DNA of 64,000 nt from Aurelia coerulea (taxonomy: Eukaryota > Cnidaria > Scyphozoa > Semaeostomeae > Ulmaridae), in the NCBI GenBank assembly GCA_039566865.1, contig CM076956.1, positions 5,777,511 to 5,841,510 on the forward strand, in the 5' to 3' direction. The notes under the pieces are model-generated. The model was not told the origin of the DNA. It saw only the letters and a program-made list of their open reading frames with translations, and made no database searches. Positions 12,098-24,870 of the stretch are shown here, piece after piece. The position numbers were made by a program, and so were the translations under genes. The number at the start of each line of letters is the position of its first letter. Positions within the stretch are counted from its first letter, which is position 1.

Positions 12098-12550
12098 ATG
12101 GCTCTATAAACATTTCTGAAAGTCTTCACAACTTCTCGTTGTTTGCATCAGTGGGAGGTCCCCTGCATCTTCGAGAACATTTCACAGCAAACCATTTGAA
12201 ACAAACCCTCTGTATAGATAGTACCCATGTAACACAGTACAAGAAACACGCAAAAATATTCGTTGGATTTCCTAGATAGCATGAAAAGAGGTTCTTGAAT
12301 AACTTTTTCTAGCAATCACGCGTCTTACTTTATTGGTGATCAGAGTGTCAAGAAATGCAGTCTGAACATTTTTTTCTACTATTGCAGCAAAGGACAAGAA
12401 ATTTTACGAAGAAGCAAATCAGTAAATCAAATCAGCAAATCAATGAAATCGTTTTAATCAAATGATTTGATTCCAATGCCAGATTTTCTCAAGGTGTTAA
12501 AGATTCGAAGCGAAATTAAATTTTGACGATTGTGAAAGTTTTCGAAAGAC

Positions 12551-13014
12551 CATGGGCAATAATGCACCGTTGATGTGGCCTATATTATGATCAAAATTGT
12601 ATTTTTACTCACTGTGTTGTTTCTCTTCCACAAGATTGCAGGTAAAGAGCTTCTCGTCACAACAAGGAATCAAACGCCGCCAATATTCAAATTTCAAATA
12701 CAGTTGGAACGGTGGGAGCTCCTACACAGCGTTACGTCTCATTTCAAACTTCCCTTTAAATAGTGACTATTTAAAGGGAAGTTTGAAATGAGACGTATCG
12801 CTGCGTAGGAGCTCCAACCGTTTCAACTGTATTTGAATCTTGGCGATCTTGGCGGCATTTGATTTGATTCCTCGTTGTGACGAGAGAAGAACTAAGGAGT
12901 AGCAACATTATTAAGCGCTGTACTTGCAATCTTGTGGAAGAGAAACAACACAGTGAGTAAAAATACAATTTTGATCATAATATAGGCCACATCAACGGTG
13001 CATTATTGCCCATG
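12551..13014. mobile_element. Palindromic MITE (CATGGGCAATAATGCACCG), copy 1
   Basis: Left end CATGGGCAATAATGCACCGT and right end ACGGTGCATTATTGCCCATG are exact inverted copies, and the arms stay similar for roughly 200 bases (ATGTGGCCTATATTATGATC shared). It would fold into one long hairpin. The ORFs inside each arm are the same repeat read in both directions. Second copy at 40,722-41,120. Confidence 0.88.
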
Positions 13015-14517
13015 GAAAGACCTACACCTGGTATATCAACGCGTACTTTGAGGAAAATCAACTTTCAATTGGATAAAATTTTCTTATTTACATGCAAATT
13101 TTCTTGCCTGAGAGAACGGTCACTATGGATACATAATATGCAGCATGTGTTTTATACAGCATTACATCTTTTCCAGAACTTTAACAGTTGGACATCGATA
13201 AACAGAGCACGGTTATTTGTCGAGAATTAAAGTCACTGAGGCTCAATTGTTATACTTCTTGCCTTTGCGTCTCTAACGATTAAGTTGCCTTGTATTACAA
13301 AGCCAGATTTTTTAAAACGCCAAAAGAAGTTGCTTGAATAAAAGTCCACTGCGTAAAATAATCGAAGTGGTGTCCTTTAAAGCATGTTTAAAGATGAGAT
13401 CTCACAGAAATACATATTCGTTTCCATTCGAGATATAAATAAATAGATTACATTTGTGATATCTAAAGCTAACTATATACATCTTAAATGCATATTATAT
13501 TTGGCAGAATTGATAACATAAATACATATACTTTTTGAATTACCAAAACAATAATATTCCACACCAACTCTTCAAGAATACATTAAAAGAATCTCGTTTT
13601 CAATTTCATGTCAAATCTCGCTTTCGTGTTCAGTCCCGTGCGAACGTAACACCCTGGTTTTGGAGATATGGAGCTGTCACCTTTTACATCAGTATGATGC
13701 CACTTTTGCTGGTTCCAATGCATTTATAGTTTGCCTATGACAAAAAGCAATTTCGCAATTGCATTCCAAAGTTCATTGCAACACGTTACCACGAGATTGA
13801 ATAGGAGATCTTTTAATATTTCTATTCGAGTTAAATTAAAATCGCAGAATACTTAAATATTAAATAAATAATACGAGCATAAGCTTTGCTGTACAATGTC
13901 AAATATATTAAATATTGTTCTTCGTTCAGATTAGGGGCAACAGCCCTTGCCCATGGCAGAAATTTGGCACCAGGCCCTGCTTAGAGCAAATTAATAGAGG
14001 GGGCACAGCCCCCTTTAAATACGTCCATACTAAAAACTACCCTTTACAAAAGTTCCTATTTATGATTCATACGAAATACAAGCTGTATAAACGAACACGA
14101 AGGGATTTTGCATCTCCCAGTTAAGATTGAAAAAAGTGTGCAAAGCAAAAACACCTAAGTGGAAATTTCTCACTGAAAAACAAATATCTATATAAATTCC
14201 TCTCTGAATGAAAACCAGGTACATGCTACAAAATTCACTTCAAAGGTTACAGTTTTGTAAGGGTTTTGTACGATTATGGAAAAGTTTCTTTGGTTCCATT
14301 TCTTGTCTCGCAAAAATTTTGCACGAAAATTTAACAGTGAAATCTTAACCAACTTGAAAGCGTTGTTCCAAATGCAACGCATGTACAGGGCTTTTTCAGG
14401 TACCCCTCGTTACCTATTCTAACAATGATTATCAAATCTTGAGAACATAGGTACTATTTCATTTTTGCAATGCGAAATTTGTGCTTCGTGACTTTTATGA
14501 CGGACTATGATAAAAAT
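13015..14517. other. Intergenic, no gene recognised
   Basis: AT-rich, with short ORFs lacking recognisable domains. No splice-consistent exon or repeat end identified with confidence. Confidence 0.4.
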
Positions 14518-14813
14518 TTAAGCTATTCTGCAAAATAGTCTGGATCGAGCGACATCTTCGTGCATATTGTAAAAATCTATTGAATCTGGTAACGTGCAGA
14601 GACTATTGCAGAATAGCTAAAAGGCCTAATGCCTAGAAATATACTATGGACACATTCTACAAGCACCTGCGTATAAGAACCTAGTGGATTAAGAACTCAC
14701 AGACTGAAATAATCAATATAGACACCCATTTATAAGAACCTTTCCGTCGTATTCATTGTACAAGAACCCAGGCTGACTAGCAAAATTTTAGGCTCTTATA
14801 CGCAGGTACTGTA
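14518..14813. mobile_element. Two adjacent MITE copies
   Basis: 14,518-14,622 has inverted ends AAGCTATTCTGCAAAATAG and GCAGAATAGCTAAAAGG (family of 3885). 14,668-14,813 has inverted ends CACCTGCGTATAAGAACCTA and GGCTCTTATACGCAGGTACT. These lie directly beyond the 3' end of IL-17-like gene 2 and may contribute to its 3' UTR. Confidence 0.6.
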
Positions 14814-14845
14814 TATACTAAGAGAAAAAATGATTCGACAGTTCT

Positions 14846-17122
14846 CTATAAAGAAGAACAAGTGCATGCGACGGGCACATTTTGTCTCTCATACCTCCAA
14901 ACTTGCATACCAGTACTTGTCAATCCATGAAATCTAACAACCATATACTCATAGATGATTTCCTCGCACGCTGGTCTACCATCACTCGACAAACAAGTGG
15001 TTCCTTGTCCGTTGCATACAGCCTTTTGAATTCTTGCTGGCAGACGGTTGGCTTCAAAGTTAACCACCCATGACACGGGGCAAGATGGGGTGACACTCCT
15101 TACCTTTCTTCGCAGACGGGAGTCCCTCGTCATGACGATGTTGGACAGCATATCAGAATCTGAAGGCACGCCTTTTTCTTTGAAATAGTCAGGTGGCGTT
15201 GCTCCTGAAGTCAGAGCTTCTGGCACCGTTGCATTGACTATTTCCCTTAATTCTGCAACGCTTGATACGTAGAATTTCTTCCCAACTTCAAACTTCAGGT
15301 TCAAATCGGGCACTTGCATAGGGAATGAGGCTGCAATGCTGACAAGTGCGACTAAGGCAACCAAGATTTCTGCCTGCAAGTAAAGGAAACACAAAATGTT
15401 ATCAGTGAAAACCAAATTGTTGAAAAAGCTCTCCCTAAATCCTTACGAAATGGAGAAAACGTGAGAAAATAAGCTTCCTAAACTCACGATAGAAAGTATG
15501 ACCTTCTTGGCTGCACAGCTTGCATCCCCTGTGCAGAAAGCCTTCCTTAGGCCATAATTCTCGCGGTGCCTTGCACAAACTAGCTAATCTTGACAAAGCT
15601 CAGCGCACTCCGATCTGAGAAACTACAGAGGGGAACAGCGTGAGCTCAAAACGGCCTAAAGATACCCCCTGATAATCGTAAAGCAATAATTACATCATTG
15701 CTAGCGCTAATCAAAATAAATCTGATGAAATCTTTGTGGATAGAAAATTAGGTAAACTGCCAAAATAAACAACCGTTCTTGTTTTTGAGTTGATTCTGAA
15801 AATAATGACATTCTGACCTTCAGGGTTCACAGCACAAAGAATTTTGCAGTATCAGCAATGACATTTGGGTAGCAGAAACTTAGCCATTAAACAGTTTCTA
15901 ATGGGTATCTGGAACTTCGATCAATAAGCATCAAATGATAACTACAGAGCAAGCATCTCTCGAATGAAAGTCTTTCATTTCGATGTGTTATGCTAAAAAT
16001 TGCAGCAAATTATTCGTGCAGATAAAAGCTTCTAAATGCAAAAACTTTTTCTAGAGATTTCAATTTATTCTGCAAAGAATCGTGTCCAATAAAGCTCAAT
16101 AAAATAAACAGCTTGAAGAGTACTTTGGTAAACAAGTGACGTAAAGTAAACAAATTGTTGTTGTGTTGTGCAAACAAGCCAAGCACGTGTGTTGTGGAAA
16201 AGGGGTGGGGTCCTAACGAGAATCCATTACTTTGCATTTAACCCGTCTCGTGGGTTGTGATGCGTGGGAAATGGTTGATCGTTAACTCAGTTTTGCTCAT
16301 GCGATCCCGGAAATCATTCCTGACCCCTCTGTGGAACGATCAGTCATTTCATGACATGCAAAATGTAATTTTTTTACACAAAATGTGAATAATCGACCAC
16401 CTTTCTAATTTCTTTTCATTATCAAAATAATTTTCTCCTAACTTGAAATTTTGTCAGAATATGATGATTTCATGCCTTCATGAGGTCATCCTTCAGAACC
16501 GCAGAAACCAACTACAAATGCTTTTCACAGCACGCCTAGGCCAAGGTGACAATATCAAAATTGACCCAATTCACATACTTTTATGTTGTCAGGGACAAAT
16601 AGCTGTAAAAACTTAAATCGTAGCTCAGAAACCTAAGTAGGGAGAACTGACTGGACGAAAACATCGAAAAGGGCAACAATTTTTATACGGTTGCATGTTA
16701 CCTATGCATTTGGCCTGCAACTGTTATTGGACTAAGACTTTGGTTTAATACGACTGAAGTATATGAACTCTTCAAGTAAAATAGCATACCAAGAGCTAGA
16801 GGATTATCTTGTACGAAAAATTTGAATCGAGTAGTTTTTGAAACATTTCTAATGCAAGAAGAAACCTAGCCTTTGCAGAAAACAATCAGATTATGAATGA
16901 AGAAGGAGGAAGCTCTGTTTGAAGAAAACATCATCTTATTTGATCGATTTTGGGAAATCTATGTGAAAAATTCCAAACACCTTTGCAAAGAAAATTAACT
17001 GTAAAATCAGTTCAGATATATTTTCCTTAGCCTGCAACGTAATGTTAAAACAAAAAAGAAATTAGTGTGCACAACAAAAAATGAAGCATTAGTAGACTAT
17101 TTACCTGAAATTTGAATGCCAT
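14846..17122 (-). CDS. IL17-like: IL-17-like cytokine precursor, gene 2 (two exons)
   Basis: Second IL-17 family cytokine, 181 aa. Exon 1 is 17,105-17,122 (MAFKFQ) with a GTAA donor; exon 2 is 14,846-15,373 after a TTGCAG acceptor; the join is phase 0 as in gene 1. The joined N-terminus gives a classic signal peptide (MAFKFQAEILVALVALVSIA then ASFP). A propeptide follows with one N-A-T site and basic residues RLRRKVRS before the mature part. The mature domain keeps CPVSWVV, RLPARIQKAVC, a W in the second half and the terminal VPVACTC, with the same six cysteines as gene 1. Unlike gene 1 it has no intron before the mature domain, so the furin region and knot share one exon. A TATA box lies at 17,340. 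Confidence 0.92.
15374..17104 (-). other. Intron 1 of IL-17-like gene 2
   Basis: 1.7 kb between the six-codon first exon and the main exon. AT-rich, and I saw no MITE end, LINE fragment or ORF of interest in it, in contrast to nearly all other gene-free stretches of this window. Confidence 0.6.
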
Positions 17123-17339
17123 TGTAATTCTTGTAAACTTGAAGTATTTCTTGATAATTTCACAATTTGTTCTTTGCTTCGTACCAGACGATCTTTGAGT
17201 GATTCGTAGTAGTTTTCTTTTTGTTGGTGATGTAGTTCTTGTTTAGCTTAGTAGCTTTCTTGTCGTCCGTTCTTTTTAACCGTTTTATGCACTGCTCAAC
17301 AGTGGACTGTGTAATGAAATCTCCAGCCATCTTCATGTC

Positions 17340-17346
17340 TTTTATA
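17340..17346 (-). promoter_or_regulatory. TATA box of IL-17-like gene 2
   Basis: On the minus strand CTATAAAAG lies about 220 bases upstream of the start codon at 17,122, implying transcription start near 17,315 and a 5' UTR of about 190 bases. A 56-codon reading frame starting at an ATG near 17,330 would be largely 5' UTR. Motif-based inference. Confidence 0.5.
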
Positions 17347-17406
17347 GTATCTCGATGCCTTGGTTCAGAAACACTGTCTCTAAAGAGTGCTGAAACATGC
17401 GCCACT

Positions 17407-18054
17407 TTTGCTTCCTATCTAAAAATGACGTCACATACGTCAGAAAGATGCGCTTGCGCGATGAGGTAGTTGGAAATCGAAGACTAATTGAGCACGGGGG
17501 GTTGCTTCAGAGTAGCAATGTGTCACGCCAGATCAAGGAAGTTCCTAAAAGCTGCGGCTTTACTCATGCATATAGCCTGAAATATGATATTTGCCGTGCT
17601 GAATGAGAAACCGAGTTCATTGTTGTACATTGTAAGGAAACTCTTGAGGAGTTTATTCAGATATTTTTTGTTAAAACAAATTTGCTTTGAAGGGCGAAAG
17701 TAACTGTCAGGATACGAAAAATTCCGTTCAAATACAGCAGTCAGATATCACTGAATTATACACGATTGAGACAAGTAATGTAGAATTGCTCGATTACATC
17801 ATATGGTGCAATCTTTAGGCTGCCTCAGAATTTATTTTTCTTAGTGACAACTGAAAATCATCGAGGAGCATTTGTCGTGGGAATCGTCTTTGATAAAATT
17901 CTGAAATTAAGGATTAAATAATATTACGCCTTCGACATTTATCTGGATAGCTTAAAAGCCCCCAGACAAGGTGGGGGCAAACCATTGTTCATCTCAAGAA
18001 AATATCAACGTATTTCGTCACTTTCTTTTGAGATTTCATTAATAGGATTGTCTC
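17407..18054. other. Intergenic, upstream of IL-17-like gene 2
   Basis: No coding exon or repeat end recognised. It is the candidate upstream regulatory region of the minus-strand cytokine gene. Confidence 0.35.
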
Positions 18055-18100
18055 TAGACTGAGATCAGGCTCTCCACAAAATATCCCTGATCTCAGGCTA
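18055..18100. mobile_element. 46-bp palindromic micro-insertion with 9-bp target duplication
   Basis: The insert begins TAGACTGAGATCAGGCTC and ends CCTGATCTCAGGCTA, forming a near-perfect hairpin. GATTGTCTC flanks it exactly on both sides (18,046-18,054 and 18,101-18,109). Same family as 22,081, 52,857 and 54,242. Confidence 0.8.
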
Positions 18101-18647
18101 GATTGTCTCCCCACGTTGATTTTGCAATCAGTCAAGGCCCCTTCGAATTTCCACATTAAAACCATGCACCCACTATCAACGTCACAAGGACTACACAGGC
18201 CTGGAGCTGCAAAACCTTTGCATCAGACATATTACTAAATATTTAATTTCTTAATTCTGGAACACTCTATTTACCTTAGATAGATCGTTACAGCTATAGT
18301 CGTAATTTAGCGAAAATTCTAGATTCTATTGCTATTAGGAAAAGTGGCACTGAGTACTCTTCCATAGTAAAGGTACCTGGGGATGTGCCGCGACGAAGGG
18401 TATACTTTTTCGGACTTCTATAGTCTAGCCAAGGGTATACTTTTTTGCAATCTCGGCCTAGCAACGGTGTAGCCAAGGGTGTCATTTCTGACAATATTAG
18501 TCAAGCGAACGGGCATGATCTCATATTTGGTACAAATTTGAAAACATTGGTTCAGAGAATGGTCAAAATTGGTCTAATTTAACATTCATTTGAACATGTC
18601 CATTATTGAATAGATTACTTGCCAATATTATTGCTTTGACATACAGT

Positions 18648-19085
18648 AGTGTCCCGCATATAAGAAACAACTTTTTTGATTTCAGGTCTGATGCGTTTCT
18701 TATAAAATGAGATAAACGTGCAAATCAGGGTAAAGTTTCTTATTTACAAAAATCATATACTGATGAACCAGACATGATCTCTATTGATGATTATTATTTT
18801 GAATTGTATTGGTAAATTTTCACTTCCAGAAAATGCCAAACAGTTATTTCAGGAAGGTGCTTTTTGCATGCAAAATTATTTTTTTCATTTGAATAGGTGC
18901 AGTTCAATACAACTGGAAAGCTGAAAAATTCCAAGGTTTCAATCCATAGTTTTTAAATAAGAAAAAAGTATTTTTTCAGGCCTGAACAAATTTCTTATAA
19001 AATGGGGTATTATTTTGAAAATCAGGGTCTGTGTTTCTTAAATTTGTGTTTCTTATATGTGTTGTGTTTCGATTCTTATACTGTA
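18648..19085. mobile_element. TTTCTTATA repeat element
   Basis: Starts CAGTAGTGTCCCGCATATAA, ends with TTCTTATATGTGTTGTGTTT, and has GTTTCTTATAAAATG motifs inside. Same family as 9435-10,244. Non-coding. Confidence 0.55.
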
Positions 19086-20112
19086 CAGGGAGCAACTGCC
19101 TTGCAAGTGCTGCAATTGGTTTTTTTTTCAATCACCCGGCAGAAACTCGTTTCTTGATTCACTGTAGGCAGAGGGTAAATCTTAATTTCAACTCAAAACA
19201 ACCATAACGAAAGAAAGAAAGAAATTCTGTAGTATCTGATAGACGAGAAGGCCATTGAATGTTCAATTGTTCAGAGAACTGCTGGAAAGAGAAAGTAAGA
19301 GCTCTCTGAAAGTTAAATAATCACCCCTTTCATAGGCACAAGTAAATCCTCAAGGTTCTTTAGAATTTAGATTTCAGAGCTTATTTCTACGATTTCTTCG
19401 CTTTTGATGAGGCAAATAAATTTTATTTGGCTCTTTTGCGTGACAGTCTTGCAATGTACAACTTGGGTAAGGGTATAATGCAGACAAAGACAGAGAACTT
19501 GTACAAGTGCTTGCTCATAAACTGGAAAAAAGTAAGATTCTCCTTCTTTTCTAAAAATCAAACAACCCTTTGGGGTCAGTTACAGAAGCTTGTTGTATTA
19601 CAGTGAGTCCCTGCATTTAAGAAGCTGCTTTTTCGACGGCCAGGCTGAATTAGGTTCTTATCTAAAAGATACTTTGATTAACTTTAATTTATGAAGGTTC
19701 TAAAGTTTGTTATTCGAAGGGTGCCCTATGAAAACCTTTCAGGGGTCATCATAAGATTTTCAACCTTGTTGTTTTGGCAATGTTATTAATGATCAAGTAG
19801 CCAATTCTAAGCTTAGAATCTTGATAAAAATCTTGGCCATCAATTAGGAGGGGAGGAGATTCAAATTTTAACAGCCAACAGGGACAAAACTCGAATGAAT
19901 AGGACTGTTAAAAATCAATCTTATGAACCTTGTAATAAGTACAGAAGGGAGGAGATTTCAACAGCCAACAGGGACAAAACTCGAATTAATAGGACTGTCA
20001 AAAATCGATCTTATAAACCTTGTAATAAGCACATACATTTTCCATTAAACTGAAACAGATTCTTTATTACAAGGTGCATGAAAAACAGACTGTATGTTCT
20101 TATTTTTGTATT
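19086..20112. other. Intergenic with an imperfect local direct repeat
   Basis: Around 19,850-19,935 and 19,945-20,030 a stretch of roughly 85 bases with AACAGCCAACAGGGACAAAA, CTCGAAT and AATAGGACTGT is repeated head to tail with few changes. No gene recognised. Confidence 0.55.
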
Positions 20113-20490
20113 ACACACGTATTCTTTCATAAGAAACTGCTTGTAAGAAACTCAGCTCTCATATCGCCAAGCAATTAAGGAGCTCCAGTGCGGAGAAATA
20201 TGTTAATTTTGATAAAGGCAATCCTTGGCATATTTTTACTTTATTTTCACTTGTCTCCTGCATCAGGTTACTCGGAAAGTACCTGAGTAATGTCTAAACA
20301 TTGGAAAAGGCTTCAAAAACTAAATATTGAAATGTTCACGAGGATACAGGTAGTAAAAGTGAAGACTGTTATGGAATCCGATGGAACCTAGAAAAAACTC
20401 GTGAAAAAAACTCAGAGTACTCCAAATCTGATGATTTTAAGAAAATTTCAGTACTGGCTCCAATTCATAGTTCCTTATTAAAAAAAACTT
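20113..20490. mobile_element. TTTCTTATA repeat element
   Basis: Starts CACACGTATTCTTTCATAAG and ends near TATTAAAAAAAACTTGTATG; contains the same AAACTCAGAGTACTCC and GATGATTTTAAGAAA segments as the 9435 cluster in inverted order. Non-coding. Confidence 0.55.
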
Positions 20491-22080
20491 GTATGCGGGG
20501 ATTTACTGTATATTCAAACTTCATATTCTTTAGGTAGCGGCAAGGAAAGGCTAAATTAATGATAATCGAATTCTATCAAGAAGATAACCCCCCTGTTTGG
20601 CAAAAGATATTCCAAAATTATCCAAATTATGTCAGGGATCGAGAAAACTACAGCGGGAACATGGTGTAATAAACTAATGCTGAATATTTCCGCTATGCCG
20701 TCATGTTTCTTTTGAAAGCACTGGGGTAGGAGATTCGGTATTTCAACCATACAGGAACTGAAACGTCACAGCAGACAGCGGAGACAGTACAAACAAACAG
20801 ACAAACAGAGCAAGACGCGTTGGAAAAAGTAGTGTGTAAAAAACATCATTTCATGGAATGGAAACTTCAATGGGTGTGGAGAAACTACAAATTCAACTAG
20901 GAAACTAGTCGTACCAATTTAGCGCCTCCATTGAATCAGTAATATTTTGATAAAACATTGACCACGTGTATGACACGTGTTTCATCTCGAAAACTTCTAC
21001 AAATAAATGCAAAAATATTCAGAGAGATTGCACCATCAGTGAATTTCAAGCAAGACAATACCGTACATAACCTTTACAATATCAAGGGTTGGTTATTGGT
21101 AGACTCAATACTTGTCATTGTTTCGCTCTTTCACAGAAATGATACTGCTCCTACAACTACGACCAAGATAAAATAAGAGAACCATTCTCTCAGTTTATCC
21201 GTGGTTTATCTAAATAGTTCAGTTCTTTTATTTTATTCAGTATGATATCATATTGAGTTCTCTTATTCTCTTAGAACAGTTCTCTAATTCTATCTTGCTA
21301 TACGACTCGTTTCCCTTTCCCTGCGCTTCCAGAACTGAATTAGCCTCGTACTGATTCAATATGGCCTTCAATAAGCTTCAGCTAGGAGTGCTTAACGGTC
21401 AGCTAGCTGAATGAGGGGACCAACAGAAGCCTCGCTACACGACGAATTACAAATGTCTATTTTAGGCATTTCCTCTGACGTAGATTCATTTACCTTCCCG
21501 TTACGCTACATTCATCCTTTCTCTATGCGACCGACTGCCAGATTTACACAAAACTAGTGGCCTTTTTGTGGAGCCCCAATCTACGAAGGGCAAGATGCAT
21601 AGGCGTTGGAGGCAAGGGGGCTGGGGGCTACAGCCCCTGGAACGTTGGAAAAGTTTCCAAAATTGGCCGTAATTTGGCAGAAATGGGTCTTAATTCACGC
21701 AAAATGTTCATAAACGATGGATTCTTTATTGGGCAGCCCCCCAAATTTTACGCTTATGGCGAGATGTACATGTTGGGTGGCAACCATCAAAATTCGGAAT
21801 GAAAGGAATATATAGATCTTACAATACTAGATTCGAAAATGTAAAACAATTTTATAGGGAACAAGAATTAACAAGAAATGAAAAGAAGAGGGAAATGCGT
21901 ACGGGAAGGATGTTTCTTTAAATATCATTGGTCAGGAAACATTGGTTAGGTGGGAAGTAAACAATTGTGAATGCAGAAGGATATTAATAGAAAGATAGAT
22001 GGAAAAAAGCATGTTTCGAGGTCAAATTTTCGCTTCAGGGTAAGATACTCGGGTTTTGGTTTAAAGCCTGTAGAGCTTAC
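20491..22080. other. Intergenic, no gene recognised
   Basis: Short ORFs only (for example 20,958-21,176), none with a recognisable domain. Nothing functional identified. Confidence 0.35.
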
Positions 22081-22159
22081 TAGCCTGACATCAGGCTCTC
22101 CAAAAAATATTCTTTCCCTTCTCATTTTTTAATTTTTCGGTGAGCCTGATCTCAGGCTA
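22081..22159. mobile_element. 79-bp palindromic micro-insertion
   Basis: Begins TAGCCTGACATCAGGCTCTC and ends GAGCCTGATCTCAGGCTA. The flanks AGAGCTTAC and AGAGCTTGG agree at 7 of 9 positions, as expected for an old 9-bp target duplication. Related to the 46-bp insertion at 18,055. Confidence 0.65.
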
Positions 22160-22565
22160 AGAGCTTGGAATTCTATTGTTTCGTGACTTTTTATTTCTGT
22201 TTCATGAATTTTTATTGCAATGAAAATTCAGCCTCGATGCTGTGCTTTGTAATAAACAATAGAGAGAATTGTTTTGCATGAACCAATCAGCTTCATGACA
22301 TATGCCCTTCAAGGCCGATATTCCATTCAAGAAATTTCGGCGAAATGCAAAATATTTTTCATGACATCGACCATGTGATCTAACTGGGCATCCAGGGTAG
22401 TGATGACAAGGCTGCTAATTTGATTGGTTCGTCGCGTGTCCATTGGCAGCTTTCTCGAGCAATATTTCTCATTTCGCAGAATTTTTCTTCAATGGAATAT
22501 TTGACTTAACAAACATGTATTCTCAAAATACACATATTTTCTCATACGAAACTAAGAATATGACC

Positions 22566-22694
22566 ATGTGTGGTTAGACACCGCAGTTGTGTTTGGTTGC
22601 CACAGGTTTGTGAGCCTCCTCCGCAGAATGGTATGGATTTTGCTCCGCAGAAGCATACAAGCAGAAGCATAACTACAGTGTCTACCTACCCATG
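22566..22694. mobile_element. hAT-type MITE, short copy
   Basis: 129 bp with ends ATGTGTGGTTAGACACCGC and CAGTGTCTACCTACCCATG, flanked by the exact 8-bp duplication ATATGACC (22,558-22,565 and 22,695-22,702). Interior contains TCCTCCGCAGAA motifs shared with the other members. Confidence 0.8.
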
Positions 22695-22702
22695 ATATGA
22701 CC

Positions 22703-23579
22703 TGATACTAAGGTAGCCTGAGTTGAGGCTTATCAAACAAAGTATTAGATTTCCACTCTCCTTGTCTCCTCCGCAATTTTCGAATTATATTTTCGCATTC
22801 ATATTCTCGGTGAGGTCTATTCGGTTATCAGTTACCATGGTAACTATTTTTCACAAAAATCCATTATTTCTCAACAATTACTTTGCCTTAACCTTCCTCC
22901 CAACATCTATGTGAAATTAAAGCCTACAGTAAGTCGCATAGCTTTTCCCTGTGGAATGTTGTAGTATCGTGAAAATATTACAGTCTGGTCAGCTGGATTC
23001 ATGTTGTTGTTCTGTTAGTTGGTATAAATTAGCTGATTGTACTTATGTATCCAACGCTAAATAAAGTATAAAAGTACTCATGAAATCTCTTTCAGTTCTG
23101 CTAACGGAGATCGAAACTTTCTTCAAGCTAAATAATTCCTGTAGATACGTTTCTTGGAATAAACTGGCAATCAAGGATACGTGCGACAGACGACAGGATG
23201 AAACATTTTTTACTACAGAGAAGGATATTCCACCCATTATACCTCTACACTTCCTTCAAAGAAAATCTCCTCTTAATCCTGCTTCTCATGGGATGTTAAA
23301 CAAGGAAAATTTTCAATGGCCGCTCTGTCAGTTAGTTAGCTCTATTGACATTCTGCAAAACTGGAATATCATTTGTACACAACTGAAAACAGATTGGTGC
23401 GCGATGTTTAGCATAATTTAACATAATGAAGTATTCACATGGGTAAGATGAACACATCGCAGTTAAAAAACGGACACCCAGTCTTACTGGCCTGGCCTTA
23501 AAAACTCTAATAGAGACTATGGTGCATATGAGACATTCCGTTGTTGTTTTTGATAAACATTTTATAAGTATTTCGTTTC
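22703..23579. other. Unrecognised stretch with a 113-codon ORF (23,080-23,421, +)
   Basis: The ORF is the longest here but has no signal peptide, no recognisable domain and no clear splice partner. I do not call it a gene. Confidence 0.3.
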
Positions 23580-24060
23580 AGCCCTGCTAGCCAGGCTGAA
23601 AACTCAGCCCCCCTCTCCAGTCATCTCTTTGTGAAACTGAGTTTGCGATTAAATGAGAGATTTTCAGCCCAGGCTGAAAAGCCAGCCCGGGCTGGAATTT
23701 CAGCCCTCCTTGAGCTAGGCGGGCTGGGATTTCCAGCCCGGGTAAACGGGCTGAGATTTCTCATGTAATCGCAATTTTTTCCAGCCCGCACGCTCAGTTT
23801 GAATATAGTTTCGCGCCAAAAACGAGTACAGCGAATATTTTCAAAGGTGGAGTGGCAGATGGAAGCAGAGAACGTTCTCAGTGGAAAACTTGTGATTTTA
23901 AAGCAATTTTGAAGTTTTAAACCTCGAACAATTTTTGGCGCCATTTTTTTAGTTAATTTCAGCCCGGGCTGGCATCTTTCATACAATCGCACGCCAGTTT
24001 CACCTCGGCTACAGGGCTGAAATTCCAGCCCGGGCTGAAAACTCTCATACAATCGGCCCC
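23580..24060. mobile_element. Repeat element rich in CAGCCCGGGCTGG palindromes
   Basis: Contains many copies, in both directions, of TTTCAGCCCGGGCTG-like palindromes between ends near GCGATTAAATGAGAGATTTTC and CTCTCATACAATCGGCCCC. Local GC content is far above its surroundings. The 143-codon minus ORF over it is made of these repeats. Confidence 0.6.
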
Positions 24061-24870
24061 TAAATATTCATAAATTCCTTTGGCACATCAATTCTCCTAT
24101 TCTCCTCCATTTAAATCAGATCTTGTCTTCCATTTTCTCCTTTTTCAGCTCCATTCTTTTTCTGTCGTTCTCTCTATTCTTCTCTTTCCAGGTTCTCGCA
24201 CTTTCCAACTTAACTCCAAATTACCCTTCCCACCAAGATAGGCAAACAGACTATGATTTTGATTTCTTCAAGGCTGCATTACAAGCAACTTCATTCAATG
24301 ATTTTAGGTATGTTTTCAAGAATTTTGAAAAAAACCGTTCGCACGAAATCTCTTGTAACTTGAAAGCGCTACGACCGATTTTAACGATCTAAATTTCTGC
24401 ATTTACGTTGACACACTAGCTACGAAATAATCACCACTTTGAAGAAAATTGGCGAATAGTTATAGAGCTGCAAGCTCACAAAAAACGTCTGGATATCTTT
24501 GAAAACTCACCGAGGACATAAACTGCAAAAGTTTTCACATAAAAATACGTGCACTCTATACAACAACTGCATGGTTTTTTGGTTTTTTGTAAATCCTCCG
24601 CAAAGAGCATGTTGGTTTGATTTCCATCTATAAATATAATTAAATTTCCGTAGTTCTTGACAAATTTCTTGCCAAAATAAAATACATGAGGAATTAACTT
24701 TGTTTTGCTTCTCGTGAAATGTGGAAGAATTATTTCAGAGATAAGATGAGCAAAAATGGAGGCTTTGGGAACAGATCATGCTAGTGTCAATGTGTCAAAG
24801 CACATATCAGAAAACAAGTCCAAACATTTATATTTCAATCACAGATTCCCCTGTCTTCAAGCCCTGCCAT
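24061..24870. other. Intergenic, no gene recognised
   Basis: T-rich sequence with an 89-codon ORF starting at 24,123 that begins with a Phe/Ser/Leu-rich run; no domain or splice support, so left uncalled. Confidence 0.3.

Noticed and set aside
17160..17405. 81-codon minus ORF as a separate gene
   Set aside because: It overlaps the TATA box and 5' UTR of IL-17-like gene 2, and there is no domain.
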